Shown: positions 44,259-53,216, counted from the stretch's first letter. The stretch is DNA of 64,000 bases from Alicyclobacillus sp. SP_1 (GCF_024706985.1 NZ_JAMCCX010000011.1:22417-86416), one strand, 5' to 3'. Numbers and translations are program-made. The notes: generated by a model not told the origin, from the sequence alone.

Positions 44259-44674
44259 GACGGCAATCGCACCTCGGTCGCTCTCTCAACGAGCTTCGAG
44301 AGCACGCCGTTCACAAACCGCCCGGACGTTTCTGCACCATACTCCTTGGCCAACTCGACCGCCTCGTCCATAGCAACGGCTATGTCTGTATCTGGACAAT
44401 GAAGAAGTTCAAAAGCACCCAAGCGCAAGACAATTAATTCCGTCTTTCCGATGCGGCCCAATTCCCAATGTTCCATATGATGTTCAAGAATCGAATCCAA
44501 CTCTTGTTGCGCCTGGAAAGTCCCTTCAACTAAAAGACGGATAAACTCCAAGTCTGCATCGCTCGGTCTCTTTTCCTCCACCGAGTAGGCAATGGCAGCC
44601 AATGCTGTGGACCCACCGACGTCCATTTGATAGAGGGACTGTACGGCACATTCTCTCGCTTCGTGTCGAGTCAA
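44255..44674 (-). CDS. nusB: Transcription antitermination factor NusB
   Basis: NusB, with NusE (S10), binds boxA RNA to support rRNA antitermination. The protein is 139 aa and all-helical, with the N-terminal TRHEAREC(A)VQSLYQMD, the DxIL...W segment, and the C-terminal VELAKEYGAETSGRFVNGVL characteristic of NusB. Its stop overlaps the start of the TsaD-like gene. It follows the DUF2273 gene by six bases, in the asp23-amaP-DUF2273-nusB order seen in related spore formers. Confidence 0.94.
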   Translation of the reverse strand: MTRHEARECAVQSLYQMDVGGSTALAAIAYSVEEKRPSDADLEFIRLLVEGTFQAQQELDSILEHHMEHWELGRIGKTELIVLRLGAFELLHCPDTDIAVAMDEAVELAKEYGAETSGRFVNGVLSKLVERATEVRLPS

Positions 44675-44680
44675 GAATTT

Positions 44681-44911
44681 TCACTCCATATATCTATCTG
44701 ACAACAGTTTGTCCAAAATTTCACGCCACGATTTGCGTTCTTCCGAGACGCGCCCAACAAAAAATCCGATAGCTGCCAAAAAGGCTAACAGGACGACGGA
44801 CCAAAAGCCAAAAATCATCCATAGAATCCACAACAGGCAACCGGCTCCCAGTCCGAGCCATCGCCTGCGCACCGTCCACAGCTTTTGCAACCACTCTCGT
44901 ATCGTCTGCAC
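44681..44911 (-). CDS. DUF2273 small membrane protein
   Basis: This 76-residue protein has two adjacent hydrophobic segments (about residues 19-52, LGLGAGCLLWILWMIFGFWSVVLLAFLAAIGFFVG split by a short turn) and a charged C-terminal tail. It matches the DUF2273 family, nearly always encoded with AmaP and Asp23. It probably assists Asp23 membrane anchoring, but no direct function is known. It lies three bases after amaP. Confidence 0.9.
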   Translation of the reverse strand: MQTIREWLQKLWTVRRRWLGLGAGCLLWILWMIFGFWSVVLLAFLAAIGFFVGRVSEERKSWREILDKLLSDRYME

Positions 44912-44914
44912 GGG

Positions 44915-45466
44915 TCAATCCACCCACGCTTTCGCACCTTTGACTGATTGGCCAGCTACTTGCACGATGTTGACACTGACCGCTGCAACGCGGACACCAG
45001 CAATGCGTTCGACGTAATCTTTGACAGACGTCTGCACTTGTTCACTCAGAGCTTGCAATTCAACGTCTGGAAGCGCCCGAACTTTCGTGTAGAGAATCAC
45101 ACCATCCGACACCTGCCGAATTCGCGTGGCAAAATCATGCACGCCGCGAATGGACTTGCCTGTTTTATCCGACAACTGCTCCAGTGTGTCGTGAGAAATG
45201 CGAACCAGTCCATAAGCGCCTTGTAGCTCAACGTAATCCACCGTCGAACGGAACGCACGGTAAAACAGAAAACGAAGGGAAAGCAACAATAACACTGCCG
45301 CAGCCACCGTGACGTAGATATATCCCGGATAAGACCTGATGACATTCTCCCAACTGGATGCGCTTCCGTAGTTTGCCCACGCGAGAGCTCCGAAGGCAAC
45401 CGATGCTGCAATGCCGAGCAGTGAAAAAAGCACCAGCAAGAAGCGGTCTAGAATACTCACTGTCAT
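44915..45466 (-). CDS. amaP: Alkaline shock response membrane anchor protein AmaP
   Basis: AmaP carries two TM helices (about residues 7-29 and 48-70) and a cytosolic Asp23-like domain, by which it recruits Asp23 to the membrane. The 183-aa length is normal. The gene lies 18 bases after asp23 and is followed by DUF2273, the usual triad. The C-terminal segment GVRVAAVSVNIVQVA is typical of the Gls24-like fold. Confidence 0.9.
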   Translation of the reverse strand: MTVSILDRFLLVLFSLLGIAASVAFGALAWANYGSASSWENVIRSYPGYIYVTVAAAVLLLLSLRFLFYRAFRSTVDYVELQGAYGLVRISHDTLEQLSDKTGKSIRGVHDFATRIRQVSDGVILYTKVRALPDVELQALSEQVQTSVKDYVERIAGVRVAAVSVNIVQVAGQSVKGAKAWVD

Positions 45467-45484
45467 CCCCCGATTCCATCCAGC

Positions 45485-45943
45485 TTACGGGCGTGGCGAT
45501 CTCTTTTCTGGAAGAAGCACCATCTCTCCCGATTCGCGCTCTTTGTCGTTTCGGTCCTTGTCATTTCGCTCTTTGTCGTTTTGGAACACTACTCCGACGA
45601 CATGGACGTGAATCGACTCAACCTGCAACCCTGTCATACTCTCGACTGCATTTTTGACTCTTTCTTGAACGTTCAAACTGACTTCCGGTATGCTCACGCC
45701 AAACTGGAGTGCGACCGAGACGTCAATCGTGCAGGCGCGGTCCCCTTCTTGAAATTGAACTTTGACGCCTTTGCTCAGGTTTTTGCGCCCCAAGAGTGAC
45801 TCCGTCAATCCGCCTGCAAACGAACCGCTCATGCCAGCTACGCCTGGTACTTCACTAGCCGCTAAGCCAGCAATGATTTGAAGCACTTCGTCAGCAATTT
45901 GAATCTTTCCCAATTCCGTAGATTGATAATCCATATCCTGCAT
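45485..45943 (-). CDS. Asp23/Gls24 family envelope stress protein (YqhY)
   Basis: This is a 152-residue Asp23/Gls24 protein. The conserved core (IADEVLQIIAGLAASEVPGVAGM, and VSIPEVSLNVQERVKNAVE) is followed by a charged repetitive tail of three NDKxR units not usual for the family. The start is MQDMD (ATG 45943) with AAGGAG at eight bases; a GTG three codons earlier overlaps that site. Bacillus yqhY, next to accC and nusB, has been linked to control of acetyl-CoA carboxylase. The position after accBC here agrees. It has its own promoter at 46008-46036. Confidence 0.9.
   Translation of the reverse strand: MQDMDYQSTELGKIQIADEVLQIIAGLAASEVPGVAGMSGSFAGGLTESLLGRKNLSKGVKVQFQEGDRACTIDVSVALQFGVSIPEVSLNVQERVKNAVESMTGLQVESIHVHVVGVVFQNDKERNDKDRNDKERESGEMVLLPEKRSPRP
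45537..45581. repeat. Three 15-bp in-frame repeats in asp23
   Basis: CGCTCTTTGTCGTTT, CGGTCCTTGTCATTT and CGCTCTTTGTCGTTT run in tandem and encode NDKER, NDKDR and NDKER in the C-terminal tail of the Asp23-like protein. The outer copies are identical, suggesting recent slippage expansion. Confidence 0.9.
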
Positions 45944-46007
45944 TCTCGTCACTCCTTGAAAGTTTTATTGCCTTCATCGTATGACGAGTCCCATCCACCG
46001 TATACCC

Positions 46008-46036
46008 ATTGTAGCTCAGTTGGACGCGCCTGTAAC
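46008..46036 (-). promoter_or_regulatory. Sigma-A promoter of the asp23-amaP-DUF2273-nusB unit
   Basis: GTTACA (46036-46031, 4/6), a 17-base spacer and TACAAT (46013-46008, 5/6) on the minus strand, beginning right after the accC stop. This would allow stress proteins and nusB to be transcribed apart from accBC. Confidence 0.6.
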
Positions 46037-47398
46037 CTATTCTACTATATCCAGCGGACGAATCTCGTGTTCCTCCAAAAAGCGAGTAGAAACGTCACCA
46101 GCAACGAAAGCTTCATTTTCCATCAACGCGAGGTGAAACGGAAGGGTCGTCCGGATACCTTCAATTCGGAATTCTTCCAGGCACCGCGTCATGCGGGCAA
46201 TCGCTTCACGTCGAGTGGGTGCCCATACAATGAGTTTGGCAATCATGGAGTCATAAGTAGGCGGCACGGTATATCCAGGATAAACAGCACTATCCACGCG
46301 GACGCCGATGCCCCCTGGCGGCCAGTACTCAGTGACAGTCCCCGGCGACGGCATGAAATTCCGAGATGCATCCTCCGCATTGATGCGACATTCGAGAGCA
46401 TGCCCGCGCAGAACAATGTCGTCTTGGCTATAGCTTAGCGGCTCACCTGCAGCTGCACGAATCATCTCTTGAACGAGGTCTACCCCAGTAACCCACTCGG
46501 TCACGGGATGTTCCACTTGAATGCGCGTATTCATTTCCATAAAGTAAAACTTCCCGTCATCCGCATAGATGAACTCAATCGTCCCGGCTCCGACATAGTC
46601 GACGGCTTTGGCTGCTGCCACTGCTGCGGCACCCATGGCAGCCCGTGTCTCTTCGGGTAAAACTGGACAGGGCGACTCTTCAACCAACTTCTGCAGCCGT
46701 CGCTGAACGGAACAATCTCGCTCACCCAAATGAATCACATTGCCATGTCGATCCGCTAGAATCTGCACTTCGACGTGACGCATCCGCTCAATGTATTTCT
46801 CTAAGTAGACGCCACCATTTCCGAAGTTGGCCTCCGCTTCTCGTTGAGAGGTCAGCACCGCTTGACGGAGAGACTCTTCATCGCGGACAATGCGAATCCC
46901 TTTGCCACCTCCACCAGCTGTAGCTTTGATAATGACCGGGAAACCGATTTCACGGGCGATGCGGACCGCTTCTTCGTCATCTGCCAACAAGCCGTCACTA
47001 CCTGGGACGGTCGGAACCGAAGCAGCCTGCATGGTCTTTTTGGCAACGGCCTTGTCTCCCATCATTTCGATGGCACGAGGACTTGGGCCAATGAAGGTAA
47101 TACCGCAGGCTTCGCAGGCTTCTGCAAAGTCGCTGTTCTCAGACAAAAAGCCATATCCAGGATGAATGGCGTCTACACCCGTCAAAGTCGCGACGGACAT
47201 CAGACTCGGGATATGTAAATAGCTAGACTTGGCCGGAGCGGGTCCAATGCAATACGCTTCATCGGCCATATGAACATGCAGCGCAAGGCGATCGATATCA
47301 GAATAGACCGCTACGGTCTCTATGCCCATCTCTTTGCAGGCACGAATTATCCGAACAGCAATTTCGCCACGATTCGCAATAAGAACTCTCTTGAACAT
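46037..47398 (-). CDS. accC: Acetyl-CoA carboxylase, biotin carboxylase subunit
   Basis: AccC carboxylates biotin on AccB using ATP and bicarbonate, the first step of malonyl-CoA synthesis. The ATP-grasp domain is complete: GGGGKGIR glycine-rich loop, EKYIE, the catalytic [15 protein letters not shown] segment, and the C-terminal biotin carboxylase domain. The 453-aa length is normal. It follows accB by 12 bases. It could also supply biotin carboxylase activity to the YqjD-like carboxyltransferase encoded far downstream, since no dedicated partner is seen. Confidence 0.95.
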   Translation of the reverse strand: MFKRVLIANRGEIAVRIIRACKEMGIETVAVYSDIDRLALHVHMADEAYCIGPAPAKSSYLHIPSLMSVATLTGVDAIHPGYGFLSENSDFAEACEACGITFIGPSPRAIEMMGDKAVAKKTMQAASVPTVPGSDGLLADDEEAVRIAREIGFPVIIKATAGGGGKGIRIVRDEESLRQAVLTSQREAEANFGNGGVYLEKYIERMRHVEVQILADRHGNVIHLGERDCSVQRRLQKLVEESPCPVLPEETRAAMGAAAVAAAKAVDYVGAGTIEFIYADDGKFYFMEMNTRIQVEHPVTEWVTGVDLVQEMIRAAAGEPLSYSQDDIVLRGHALECRINAEDASRNFMPSPGTVTEYWPPGGIGVRVDSAVYPGYTVPPTYDSMIAKLIVWAPTRREAIARMTRCLEEFRIEGIRTTLPFHLALMENEAFVAGDVSTRFLEEHEIRPLDIVE

Positions 47399-47410
47399 CG
47401 CTATAGCTCC

Positions 47411-47923
47411 TTAACTGAGGCGTACTCGAAATAAGGGTTGACCATATTCGACCAACTGACCATTTTCGACCATGATTTCGAGAATTTCACCTTTGACTTC
47501 AGCCTCAATCTCGTTCATCAGCTTCATCGCTTCGACAATGCAAACGACCGTCTTGCTGTCCACTTTGCTGCCGACCTCCACATAAGCTGGCGCCTCAGGA
47601 GACGGTGAACGATAGAAGGTGCCGACCATCGGAGAGGTAATGAGATGTCCTTCGGGAACGCTGGCCACTTGTTCGACAGATTTGCTCTCTTGAGATTCCG
47701 CTAAAGAGGCGCCCGAAAAAGGAGTCGCGGCCGCCGGTTGCAGAGGGTTCGAGGCCTGAACAGGACTGCTCTGTAACGACCTTGCGGCGGATTCTGCAGC
47801 CGACGCAAGATGGTCTGCTTTTTTCATAAAGACTTTCATTGTATCCGTCTCTATCTTTAACTCCTGAACACTGGTCTCATCCAACAAGCGAATGAGCTCT
47901 CGAATTTCACCAATTTTAAACAC
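47411..47923 (-). CDS. accB: Acetyl-CoA carboxylase biotin carboxyl carrier protein
   Basis: AccB carries the biotin that shuttles carboxyl groups. The biotinyl Lys134 is in EAMKLMNE; the N-terminal helix ([16 protein letters not shown]) and an Ala/Pro/Gln-rich linker precede the biotinyl domain. I start at the GTG at 47923, with AGGAG 10 bases upstream, so the chain begins [10 protein letters not shown] and has 170 aa. An extended -10 promoter lies at 47969-47977. The spoIIIA terminator upstream separates accBC from the sporulation operon. Confidence 0.94.
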   Translation of the reverse strand: MFKIGEIRELIRLLDETSVQELKIETDTMKVFMKKADHLASAAESAARSLQSSPVQASNPLQPAAATPFSGASLAESQESKSVEQVASVPEGHLITSPMVGTFYRSPSPEAPAYVEVGSKVDSKTVVCIVEAMKLMNEIEAEVKGEILEIMVENGQLVEYGQPLFRVRLS

Positions 47924-47968
47924 CGTGTGGTCACTCCTCAAAACTCCTACTTTAAGGTTATCCGCCCT

Positions 47969-47977
47969 AGTATATCA
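47969..47977 (-). promoter_or_regulatory. Extended -10 promoter of accBC
   Basis: TGATATACT on the minus strand, an extended -10 (TGnTATACT), about 46 bases before the accB GTG. No good -35 lies 16-18 bases upstream. Confidence 0.5.
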
Positions 47978-48020
47978 CAGCGAGGAGATGGTCTCATCCC
48001 AATTTTGGTCAACCCCCACG

Positions 48021-48050
48021 AGAAAACACCCCCGAACCGATGGACGGGGG
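48021..48050 (-). terminator. Rho-independent terminator of the spoIIIA operon
   Basis: On the minus strand CCCCCG (48050-48045), a 10-base loop, CGGGGG (48034-48029) and a TGTTTTCT tail. It begins 14 bases after the spoIIIAH stop. Confidence 0.85.
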
Positions 48051-48063
48051 CTACACCATAAAC

Positions 48064-48618
48064 TCAAGCGTGTGCAGTAACAATAATATTTGCCATTGAA
48101 ACACCCAACTGCTGCGAAACTAAATTCATGATTTTGACCGCATCGGTCGGAGAAATTGCCTTCGATTCGACGTAAACCGTATAGCGGTCGCTAGCATCCG
48201 GAACAATGACACATTCTTTATAGCCATCCCCTAGCACTGCGTCTCTGGCATTTGCCATCTCTCCGCGCAAGTCCATGATATGTTTGATAGAGGTCTCGGC
48301 ATTGCCAATTTGCTCAGGTGAAGCATTCGCATTTGCGACGACAGACCGCAAGTTGTCCAGTTGCTCAGACATGTTTTTGTCGAGTTGCGTCTGGGTCGAT
48401 ACAAAAAAGTCATTCGGATTGGTTGTTCCAGCGCTCGCGGCTGGCGTGGTTGATGTCGATCCGCTTGACGATGTCACCGTCGGAGCCACCACCGAAGTTG
48501 TCGCGGTTCCTCCTTCGGCGGAGGTCGTTTCTGACGGATTGTTCATCGTGTAATAACCGATAAGCATTAAGGACAACACCATCATCGTTGATAGCCACAC
48601 GGTTTGCCGTTTAACCAT
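48064..48618 (-). CDS. spoIIIAH: Stage III sporulation protein AH
   Basis: SpoIIIAH is the mother-cell membrane protein that binds forespore SpoIIQ across the intermembrane space, forming the feeding-tube channel. It has one N-terminal TM (about residues 7-25), a Ser/Thr/Gly-rich spacer and a C-terminal YscJ/FliF-like ring-building domain (ending VKIMNLVSQQLGVSMANI). The start is MVKRQT (ATG 48618), with GGGAGG 10 bases upstream; the ATG at 48627 is too close to it. 184 aa. Last gene of spoIIIAA-AH. Confidence 0.92.
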   Translation of the reverse strand: MVKRQTVWLSTMMVLSLMLIGYYTMNNPSETTSAEGGTATTSVVAPTVTSSSGSTSTTPAASAGTTNPNDFFVSTQTQLDKNMSEQLDNLRSVVANANASPEQIGNAETSIKHIMDLRGEMANARDAVLGDGYKECVIVPDASDRYTVYVESKAISPTDAVKIMNLVSQQLGVSMANIIVTAHA

Positions 48619-48644
48619 CGCTCGCATTCCTCCCAGTCTTGTGT

Positions 48645-49241
48645 CTAGCCTACCTTTTGGGGCTCCACACTAATCTTATATGCAGGCACGTCCAACACAT
48701 TCTTGATTGCGCTTATGATTTCTGATTGAGCAATCACAAAGTCGTTAGCTGCGACCGTGACCAATACACCGGACACGCGCGGTTCGTCTCGCGCTATCAC
48801 GAGTGGAGCTTCAGAACCGTCGCTGTTTCTAGCAGTGAAAATTTGATTGTTGGTCGTCGATGAATTTGTCGTACTCGTTCCATTTTGGCTGGTGGTACTC
48901 TTCGTAATCTGCTGATTCTCGGCATATTGAATCGTTTCCGCAGATTTCAAGGCAACCATCACATGGACACCGTGAATCCCTGCAATCTGAGATAGAATCG
49001 CTTCCAATTGCTCATCCTCTTCTTTCTCTTCTTGAAAGAGCAGGTTGCTCGAGTCCCCCGTCCCCCTAACTGCGTCACCCGTTGCCGACGCAGAGGCTTG
49101 AGACCGAGACAGCATACTGGGTCCACTGTTGTCCACTCGGGTCGATCCGCTGCGCCAAATGGTCCCGAAGAATAGCAAAGCCAGCCCGAGCAATCCGATG
49201 ACGAGTAATGTCTTGTTTTTCAAGAGCGGTTTCCAGTCCAT
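48645..49241 (-). CDS. spoIIIAG: Stage III sporulation protein AG
   Basis: SpoIIIAG forms a large ring in the mother-cell membrane as part of the SpoIIIA-SpoIIQ channel. There is one N-terminal TM (about residues 10-30) and a YscJ/FliF-like ring domain with an extended Thr/Asn/Ser-rich insertion (residues about 115-140), the region that forms the family's beta-barrel insertion. The 198-aa length is close to the usual 220-230. Its start lies 22 bases inside spoIIIAF, implying coupling. Confidence 0.92.
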   Translation of the reverse strand: MDWKPLLKNKTLLVIGLLGLALLFFGTIWRSGSTRVDNSGPSMLSRSQASASATGDAVRGTGDSSNLLFQEEKEEDEQLEAILSQIAGIHGVHVMVALKSAETIQYAENQQITKSTTSQNGTSTTNSSTTNNQIFTARNSDGSEAPLVIARDEPRVSGVLVTVAANDFVIAQSEIISAIKNVLDVPAYKISVEPQKVG

Positions 49242-49774
49242 CCACGTCCCCCTCCCTCACCGCTGTCGCGAACCGTCACTGCCGTTTGCGAAATACCCAC
49301 CCATGTCGACACAAACTGCGCCAATTTTTGGTCCGGGACTCCGACCAATTCCGAGACTTGAATGCGCGGATTGGCACTTTCAAGGCCCGACACAGACAGG
49401 AAGTCCGGCGCCTGATGGAAGTGCTGCACGATGGCAGCACGAAGCTCTCGAGACAAAATATCGTTTGCATCGGTCGCGGTTTCACTTTGCAATTCCTGTT
49501 GCACGCGATTGGCTTGCGCAGATGCGGTCGATTCGGGAGAGGCATCGCTCGTTCTGCCCGAGTCAAATTCCAATCCCGCCGAATGCTCTAAATCCTTCGC
49601 CCAGTTTGTGTGCAAAAGCGGCGTCAATGGTTGCAGCATTGCCGCAATGATGGCAAGTCCAAAGACGGTCCGCAGATAGCGATGCAAAGCGCTTGTTGGA
49701 AGTAGCAACTCCGTGAACACAGCCAAGAGCACCAACGCGACCAAACTCTTTAACCACGCCCCTAGATATATCAA
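49220..49774 (-). CDS. spoIIIAF: Stage III sporulation protein AF
   Basis: SpoIIIAF is a small membrane component of the channel with two N-terminal TMs (about 6-24 and 34-52) and a ring-building-motif C-terminal domain. The start is most likely the TTG at 49774, which overlaps the spoIIIAE stop (TTGA) and begins MIYLGAWLKSL like known SpoIIIAF; the longer frame is not conserved. That gives 184 aa against 206 in B. subtilis. The ribosome-binding site is weak (GGCGGTGG), consistent with coupled translation. Confidence 0.88.
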   Translation of the reverse strand: MIYLGAWLKSLVALVLLAVFTELLLPTSALHRYLRTVFGLAIIAAMLQPLTPLLHTNWAKDLEHSAGLEFDSGRTSDASPESTASAQANRVQQELQSETATDANDILSRELRAAIVQHFHQAPDFLSVSGLESANPRIQVSELVGVPDQKLAQFVSTWVGISQTAVTVRDSGEGGGRGWTGNRS

Positions 49775-50985
49775 GCCATCACCACCGCCAGATTGGATGC
49801 GGCCAAGAGAATGCACACGGCAAGGAAGAACATGACTCCCACCGCCATCACACAAGCAAAGAGCAAAAGCATCGACTTCGCTAGCGTGCCGAGACAAGAC
49901 AACATCGGAGAATCTCCGAGGGGTTGCATCAAAGCGGCACTGCCGCTATAGAGAAAAGACATCGCCAAAATCTTTAAAGCTGGAAAAATGGTGATTCCAG
50001 CTATGATGACCAGCCCCGCGACACCGATCGCGTTTCGGACCAGCAAAGATGCGGTCAACACCGTCTCCGCCGCATCCGAAACAGCCTTTCCAATTACGGG
50101 AACAAAGGTTCCAACAGAAAATTTGACGACGCGCATGCCCACTCCGTCGACAATGCCTTTGCCAACCCCTTGAATGGTGATGACGCCGAGAAATCCACTC
50201 AACGCGAGCCCTAAAATCGTGAGTCCCGACGCTCTCATCAAGCTCGCCAATCGCGTCAGTCGATACGTCTCCGAGAGCGTCGACGTGACATCGAGAATGG
50301 CGCTGAAGAACACAAGGGGAAAGACGATAAAAAAGACGAGATTCGTTATGAAGTGCACCGTGAACAACATCATCGGTTGAAAGAAGGCCGCCGATGCCAG
50401 TGAACCCGATGCAGCCAACAGCGCCACCGAGAGAGGAATTGTCGCTAACATAAAATGGTCCATGGTTTCAATGGCGTGTCGCGCCGTTGCGATGGCTTCC
50501 GTAAACGACCCGATAGCGAGCACCAACAGAACCAGAAAAATCACAGCGTATGCGACTCGGCTGACCGTCTGCTGTTCGAAGGCAGCCTGCATCGTCTCCA
50601 AAACGGCTGCAACCACCGTCAAGATGAGAATGCCTCCTACGAGTCGAGCGTGATCGACCACCGAAGAAAGAAAATAACGCGTCAACCCGGAAATCAGATG
50701 TTTGGGTTGAAAGCCCCCATCCAACAAAGACTTGATTAACGAAGGTCCAGAGTCGTCGGGCAGGTAACCCCCGTATTGTTGTTGTAAGTGCTGCCAGAAC
50801 TGGTCGATCTCCTGCGTTGGTAGATGGTCTAATTGGGCGCCAGCCGCGCGGTGAAGAGCATCGATGCCGGATGCTGCCATGCCGTTGGCAAAAACCGTCG
50901 GTGTATGCGCCAACAGCAGCACAACGAGTGTTAAAGAACAGGTAAGACCTACGGACAACCCTTGCGATAACGAGACCCTTCGCAT
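49771..50985 (-). CDS. spoIIIAE: Stage III sporulation protein AE
   Basis: SpoIIIAE is the large polytopic membrane protein of the SpoIIIA complex. It has a signal peptide (about residues 1-34) followed by a loop and about eight TMs, with the conserved GVGMRVVKFSVGTFVPVIGKAVSDAAETV segment split here across TM6-7. The start is MRRVSL (ATG 50985), with GGGAGG seven bases upstream; the frame continues to 51159 over spoIIIAD. The length is 404 aa, near the family's 395-400. Confidence 0.93.
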   Translation of the reverse strand: MRRVSLSQGLSVGLTCSLTLVVLLLAHTPTVFANGMAASGIDALHRAAGAQLDHLPTQEIDQFWQHLQQQYGGYLPDDSGPSLIKSLLDGGFQPKHLISGLTRYFLSSVVDHARLVGGILILTVVAAVLETMQAAFEQQTVSRVAYAVIFLVLLVLAIGSFTEAIATARHAIETMDHFMLATIPLSVALLAASGSLASAAFFQPMMLFTVHFITNLVFFIVFPLVFFSAILDVTSTLSETYRLTRLASLMRASGLTILGLALSGFLGVITIQGVGKGIVDGVGMRVVKFSVGTFVPVIGKAVSDAAETVLTASLLVRNAIGVAGLVIIAGITIFPALKILAMSFLYSGSAALMQPLGDSPMLSCLGTLAKSMLLLFACVMAVGVMFFLAVCILLAASNLAVVMA

Positions 50986-51001
50986 TGCCGAGCCTCCCAC
51001 C

Positions 51002-51388
51002 TCATGGAAGCAGATGTACCAGCGACTGAACGACATCATTGACAATGGGGATGGCCAGGATGACAATGCCCACTTTGCCAGCCAATTCAATCTTGCCAGC
51101 CAACGCTCCTTCGCCTGCGTCGCGCGCGACTTGGGCAGCAAACTCGACAATGTAGGCAATTCCGATGATCTTCAAAACCGTGGCCAGAAAACCCGCGTCC
51201 ACATGGGCATTGCTCGCCAGTCCCTGAAGCGTATCAAGCACGGACTGCAAGTTGTGCACAATGTTGGCAAACAGTACGACACCGGCCAAAAGAGCGACCA
51301 ACATGGCAAATTGAGGTGCTTGAGAGCGCAGGACGGTCGCCAGAACAGTCGCCGTCAAACCCACGCCAACGAGTTGGAGAATATGCAC
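51002..51388 (-). CDS. spoIIIAD: Stage III sporulation protein AD
   Basis: SpoIIIAD has about four TMs and the family elements KIIGIAYIVEF and DAGEGALAGKIELAGKV. I start at the GTG at 51388 (GTAGGTG upstream), so the protein begins MHILQLVGVGL and has 128 aa, matching the 133 of B. subtilis. The spoIIIAC stop lies nine bases upstream. It is paralogous to SpoIIIAC. Confidence 0.92.
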   Translation of the reverse strand: MHILQLVGVGLTATVLATVLRSQAPQFAMLVALLAGVVLFANIVHNLQSVLDTLQGLASNAHVDAGFLATVLKIIGIAYIVEFAAQVARDAGEGALAGKIELAGKVGIVILAIPIVNDVVQSLVHLLP

Positions 51389-51396
51389 TCCATCAC

Positions 51397-51603
51397 CTAC
51401 TGAGTGTTCAAAAATACACGCGTGATCTCTTGATACAGGTGATCGACATATCCAATCACGATGACCAACACCGCAATCACGCCGGCGAGCGTCGTCCACT
51501 GTGCAAAGTCCTCTCGTCCACTATGGCGAAGCAGGGCGTTCATCATCGCCACGACAAATCCGACACCAAAAATTTGAAAAATCGAACGCACCTCGGGCGA
51601 CAT
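51397..51603 (-). CDS. spoIIIAC: Stage III sporulation protein AC
   Basis: SpoIIIAC is a 68-residue protein with two TMs (about residues 10-27 and 37-55) and the IGYVDHLYQEI end typical of the family. It lies between spoIIIAB and spoIIIAD, all on one transcript. The pair AC/AD is thought to form part of the membrane export apparatus of the channel. Confidence 0.93.
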   Translation of the reverse strand: MSPEVRSIFQIFGVGFVVAMMNALLRHSGREDFAQWTTLAGVIAVLVIVIGYVDHLYQEITRVFLNTQ

Positions 51604-51657
51604 CGTTTTCCCTCCTTGGGGCCTCTCACTTGTTTTCCGAGTCGCCCCGCGTACACC

Positions 51658-52143
51658 TCACCACATGACCAATATCAAGAGAAGTCCCGTCAAAATTCCA
51701 AGATATTGCCACAGTCGTTCATTCTTTCGTTGCGCCTCTATCGCTTCCGCCTCGCGTCCCTGTAAGCGGATGAGTGCTGAATCAATCTCCATCGAAAGGT
51801 GACTGCGGTCACTAGTTCCAACCACGGAACCAATGGCAAGGAGCGGCTCAAAATCCGCTGCATTCATCGCTGTCGATTCTCCAACATGGCGAACGGCATG
51901 GTGAAAAGCTTCTTCTGCGGTGCATCGTTTTGAAAGTCTATCGACAATCTCTGTGAACACTTGAGAAACAGGAGACGGCAGACTGTCACCCACCCGCTGA
52001 ACCGCAGAAATTAACGGAATTTGTCCAAACTCGATGTCTTGGCGCAACAGACGAATGGCCTGCGCCAAGTGGGCAATTTGCTGTGGTCGAGCACGGTACA
52101 TGCGAGCCATCCCAAACCCAAGCCCTGTGGTCGAAATGAGCAC
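51658..52143 (-). CDS. spoIIIAB: Stage III sporulation protein AB
   Basis: SpoIIIAB resembles GspF/type II secretion inner-membrane components. The conserved RPQQIAHLAQAIRLLRQDIEFG, TPL-like (IPLISAV) and a C-terminal TM (GILTGLLLILVM) are present. The coordinates use the first standard start, a GTG, for 161 aa. However, the reading frame upstream encodes RLIGSILV, which completes the usual N-terminal TM. That extension begins at an ATA (52167-52165) with GAGGGGAG nine bases before it, and no ATG/GTG/TTG lies there. The true start may therefore be the ATA at 52167. Confidence 0.88.
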   Translation of the reverse strand: MLISTTGLGFGMARMYRARPQQIAHLAQAIRLLRQDIEFGQIPLISAVQRVGDSLPSPVSQVFTEIVDRLSKRCTAEEAFHHAVRHVGESTAMNAADFEPLLAIGSVVGTSDRSHLSMEIDSALIRLQGREAEAIEAQRKNERLWQYLGILTGLLLILVMW

Positions 52144-52202
52144 AAGAATGGACCCTATGAGCCTTATCCCACGCGACTCCCCTCTTTCCCCGCATTGGCC
52201 CT

Positions 52203-53189
52203 CTATTTAGGCACGTTCTGTCCAGTTTCGTCATAGACCGCTTCGACAGTGCACGGGCCCAATCGACGACTGAGGAGTACGTAGCGCGTAAACGCCCGAT
52301 TCGAAAACAGGCGTTGCATACTCGGCCGCCTGCGCCACTCCTCGAGGCTGCCAGCATGGGCTGACGCAAAGACCAACACTCCTGCATTGACGGCTTCTAA
52401 GATGGCGTCCACGTCGTTCTCGCGGCCAATTTCATCGGTGACGACAATCTCTGGAGAAAGGGAACGAATGGCCATCATCATACCCTCCGCCTTTGGACAG
52501 GCCGCCAAGACGTCCGTGCGCGGACCGAGATCGAACATCACCTCATCGTCCCAGTGACCCGACAACTCCGAACGCTCGTCGATGACCGTGACTTTCGCTG
52601 GCGTAATGGTGGGCCTGGCGCCGTAGGAGCAGACGCGCACCAAATCTCGGAGAAGCGTGGTCTTGCCACATTGCGGAGGGGACAACAGCAACGTACTGTG
52701 CGCCTGTCCACGCTGAAACAGAGACGGGATGAGCTTGTTGGCTACACCACGGCGCTCTCGCGCAATGCGAAGGGCAAGCGACCGGATAGAACGAAATGTC
52801 TGCACCTGCCCGTTCTCGTTGAGAATGGCTCGACCGGCCACCCCGACGCGATGTCCCCCGGAAATCGTGATGAAACCACGGCGTAGCTCTTCTTCCACGG
52901 CATAGAGGGAGGACTGCGTCACCGCTTGCAGAATTCTCGCAAACTGTTCCTGCGGCAGTAACATGGCAGTGGTCCAGTCGGATGTCAAAGACCCATCTGA
53001 CCTGAGAAAGTACTCGCGATTCGACGTTAATATCTGGATGGGCTGGTCTCTCCGAAAGCGCACCTCCTCCGCCTCTTTCCAAACCGACAGCGGAACATCT
53101 TCGAACAGCCGGAACGTAGACGGCGGGCAGAGGCGTTGGAGAAGCGAGACGGCGTGATCGGCAGCGTCGTTCGTCGCATGGGTAGCCAC
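52203..53189 (-). CDS. spoIIIAA: Stage III sporulation protein AA, AAA ATPase
   Basis: SpoIIIAA is the ATPase thought to drive the SpoIIIA-SpoIIQ export system, similar to type II/IV secretion ATPases. Walker A is PPQCGKTT at 171-178, Walker B is EIVVTDEIG, and an N-terminal domain precedes them. The 328-aa length is near the usual 307-320. The GTG start at 53189 has AGGGGGTG 10 bases upstream. It is the first gene of the operon and carries a sigma-E-like promoter at 53217-53246. Confidence 0.94.
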   Translation of the reverse strand: MATHATNDAADHAVSLLQRLCPPSTFRLFEDVPLSVWKEAEEVRFRRDQPIQILTSNREYFLRSDGSLTSDWTTAMLLPQEQFARILQAVTQSSLYAVEEELRRGFITISGGHRVGVAGRAILNENGQVQTFRSIRSLALRIARERRGVANKLIPSLFQRGQAHSTLLLSPPQCGKTTLLRDLVRVCSYGARPTITPAKVTVIDERSELSGHWDDEVMFDLGPRTDVLAACPKAEGMMMAIRSLSPEIVVTDEIGRENDVDAILEAVNAGVLVFASAHAGSLEEWRRRPSMQRLFSNRAFTRYVLLSRRLGPCTVEAVYDETGQNVPK

Positions 53190-53216
53190 CGACCTGATTC
53201 ACCCCCTGATGAGTCC

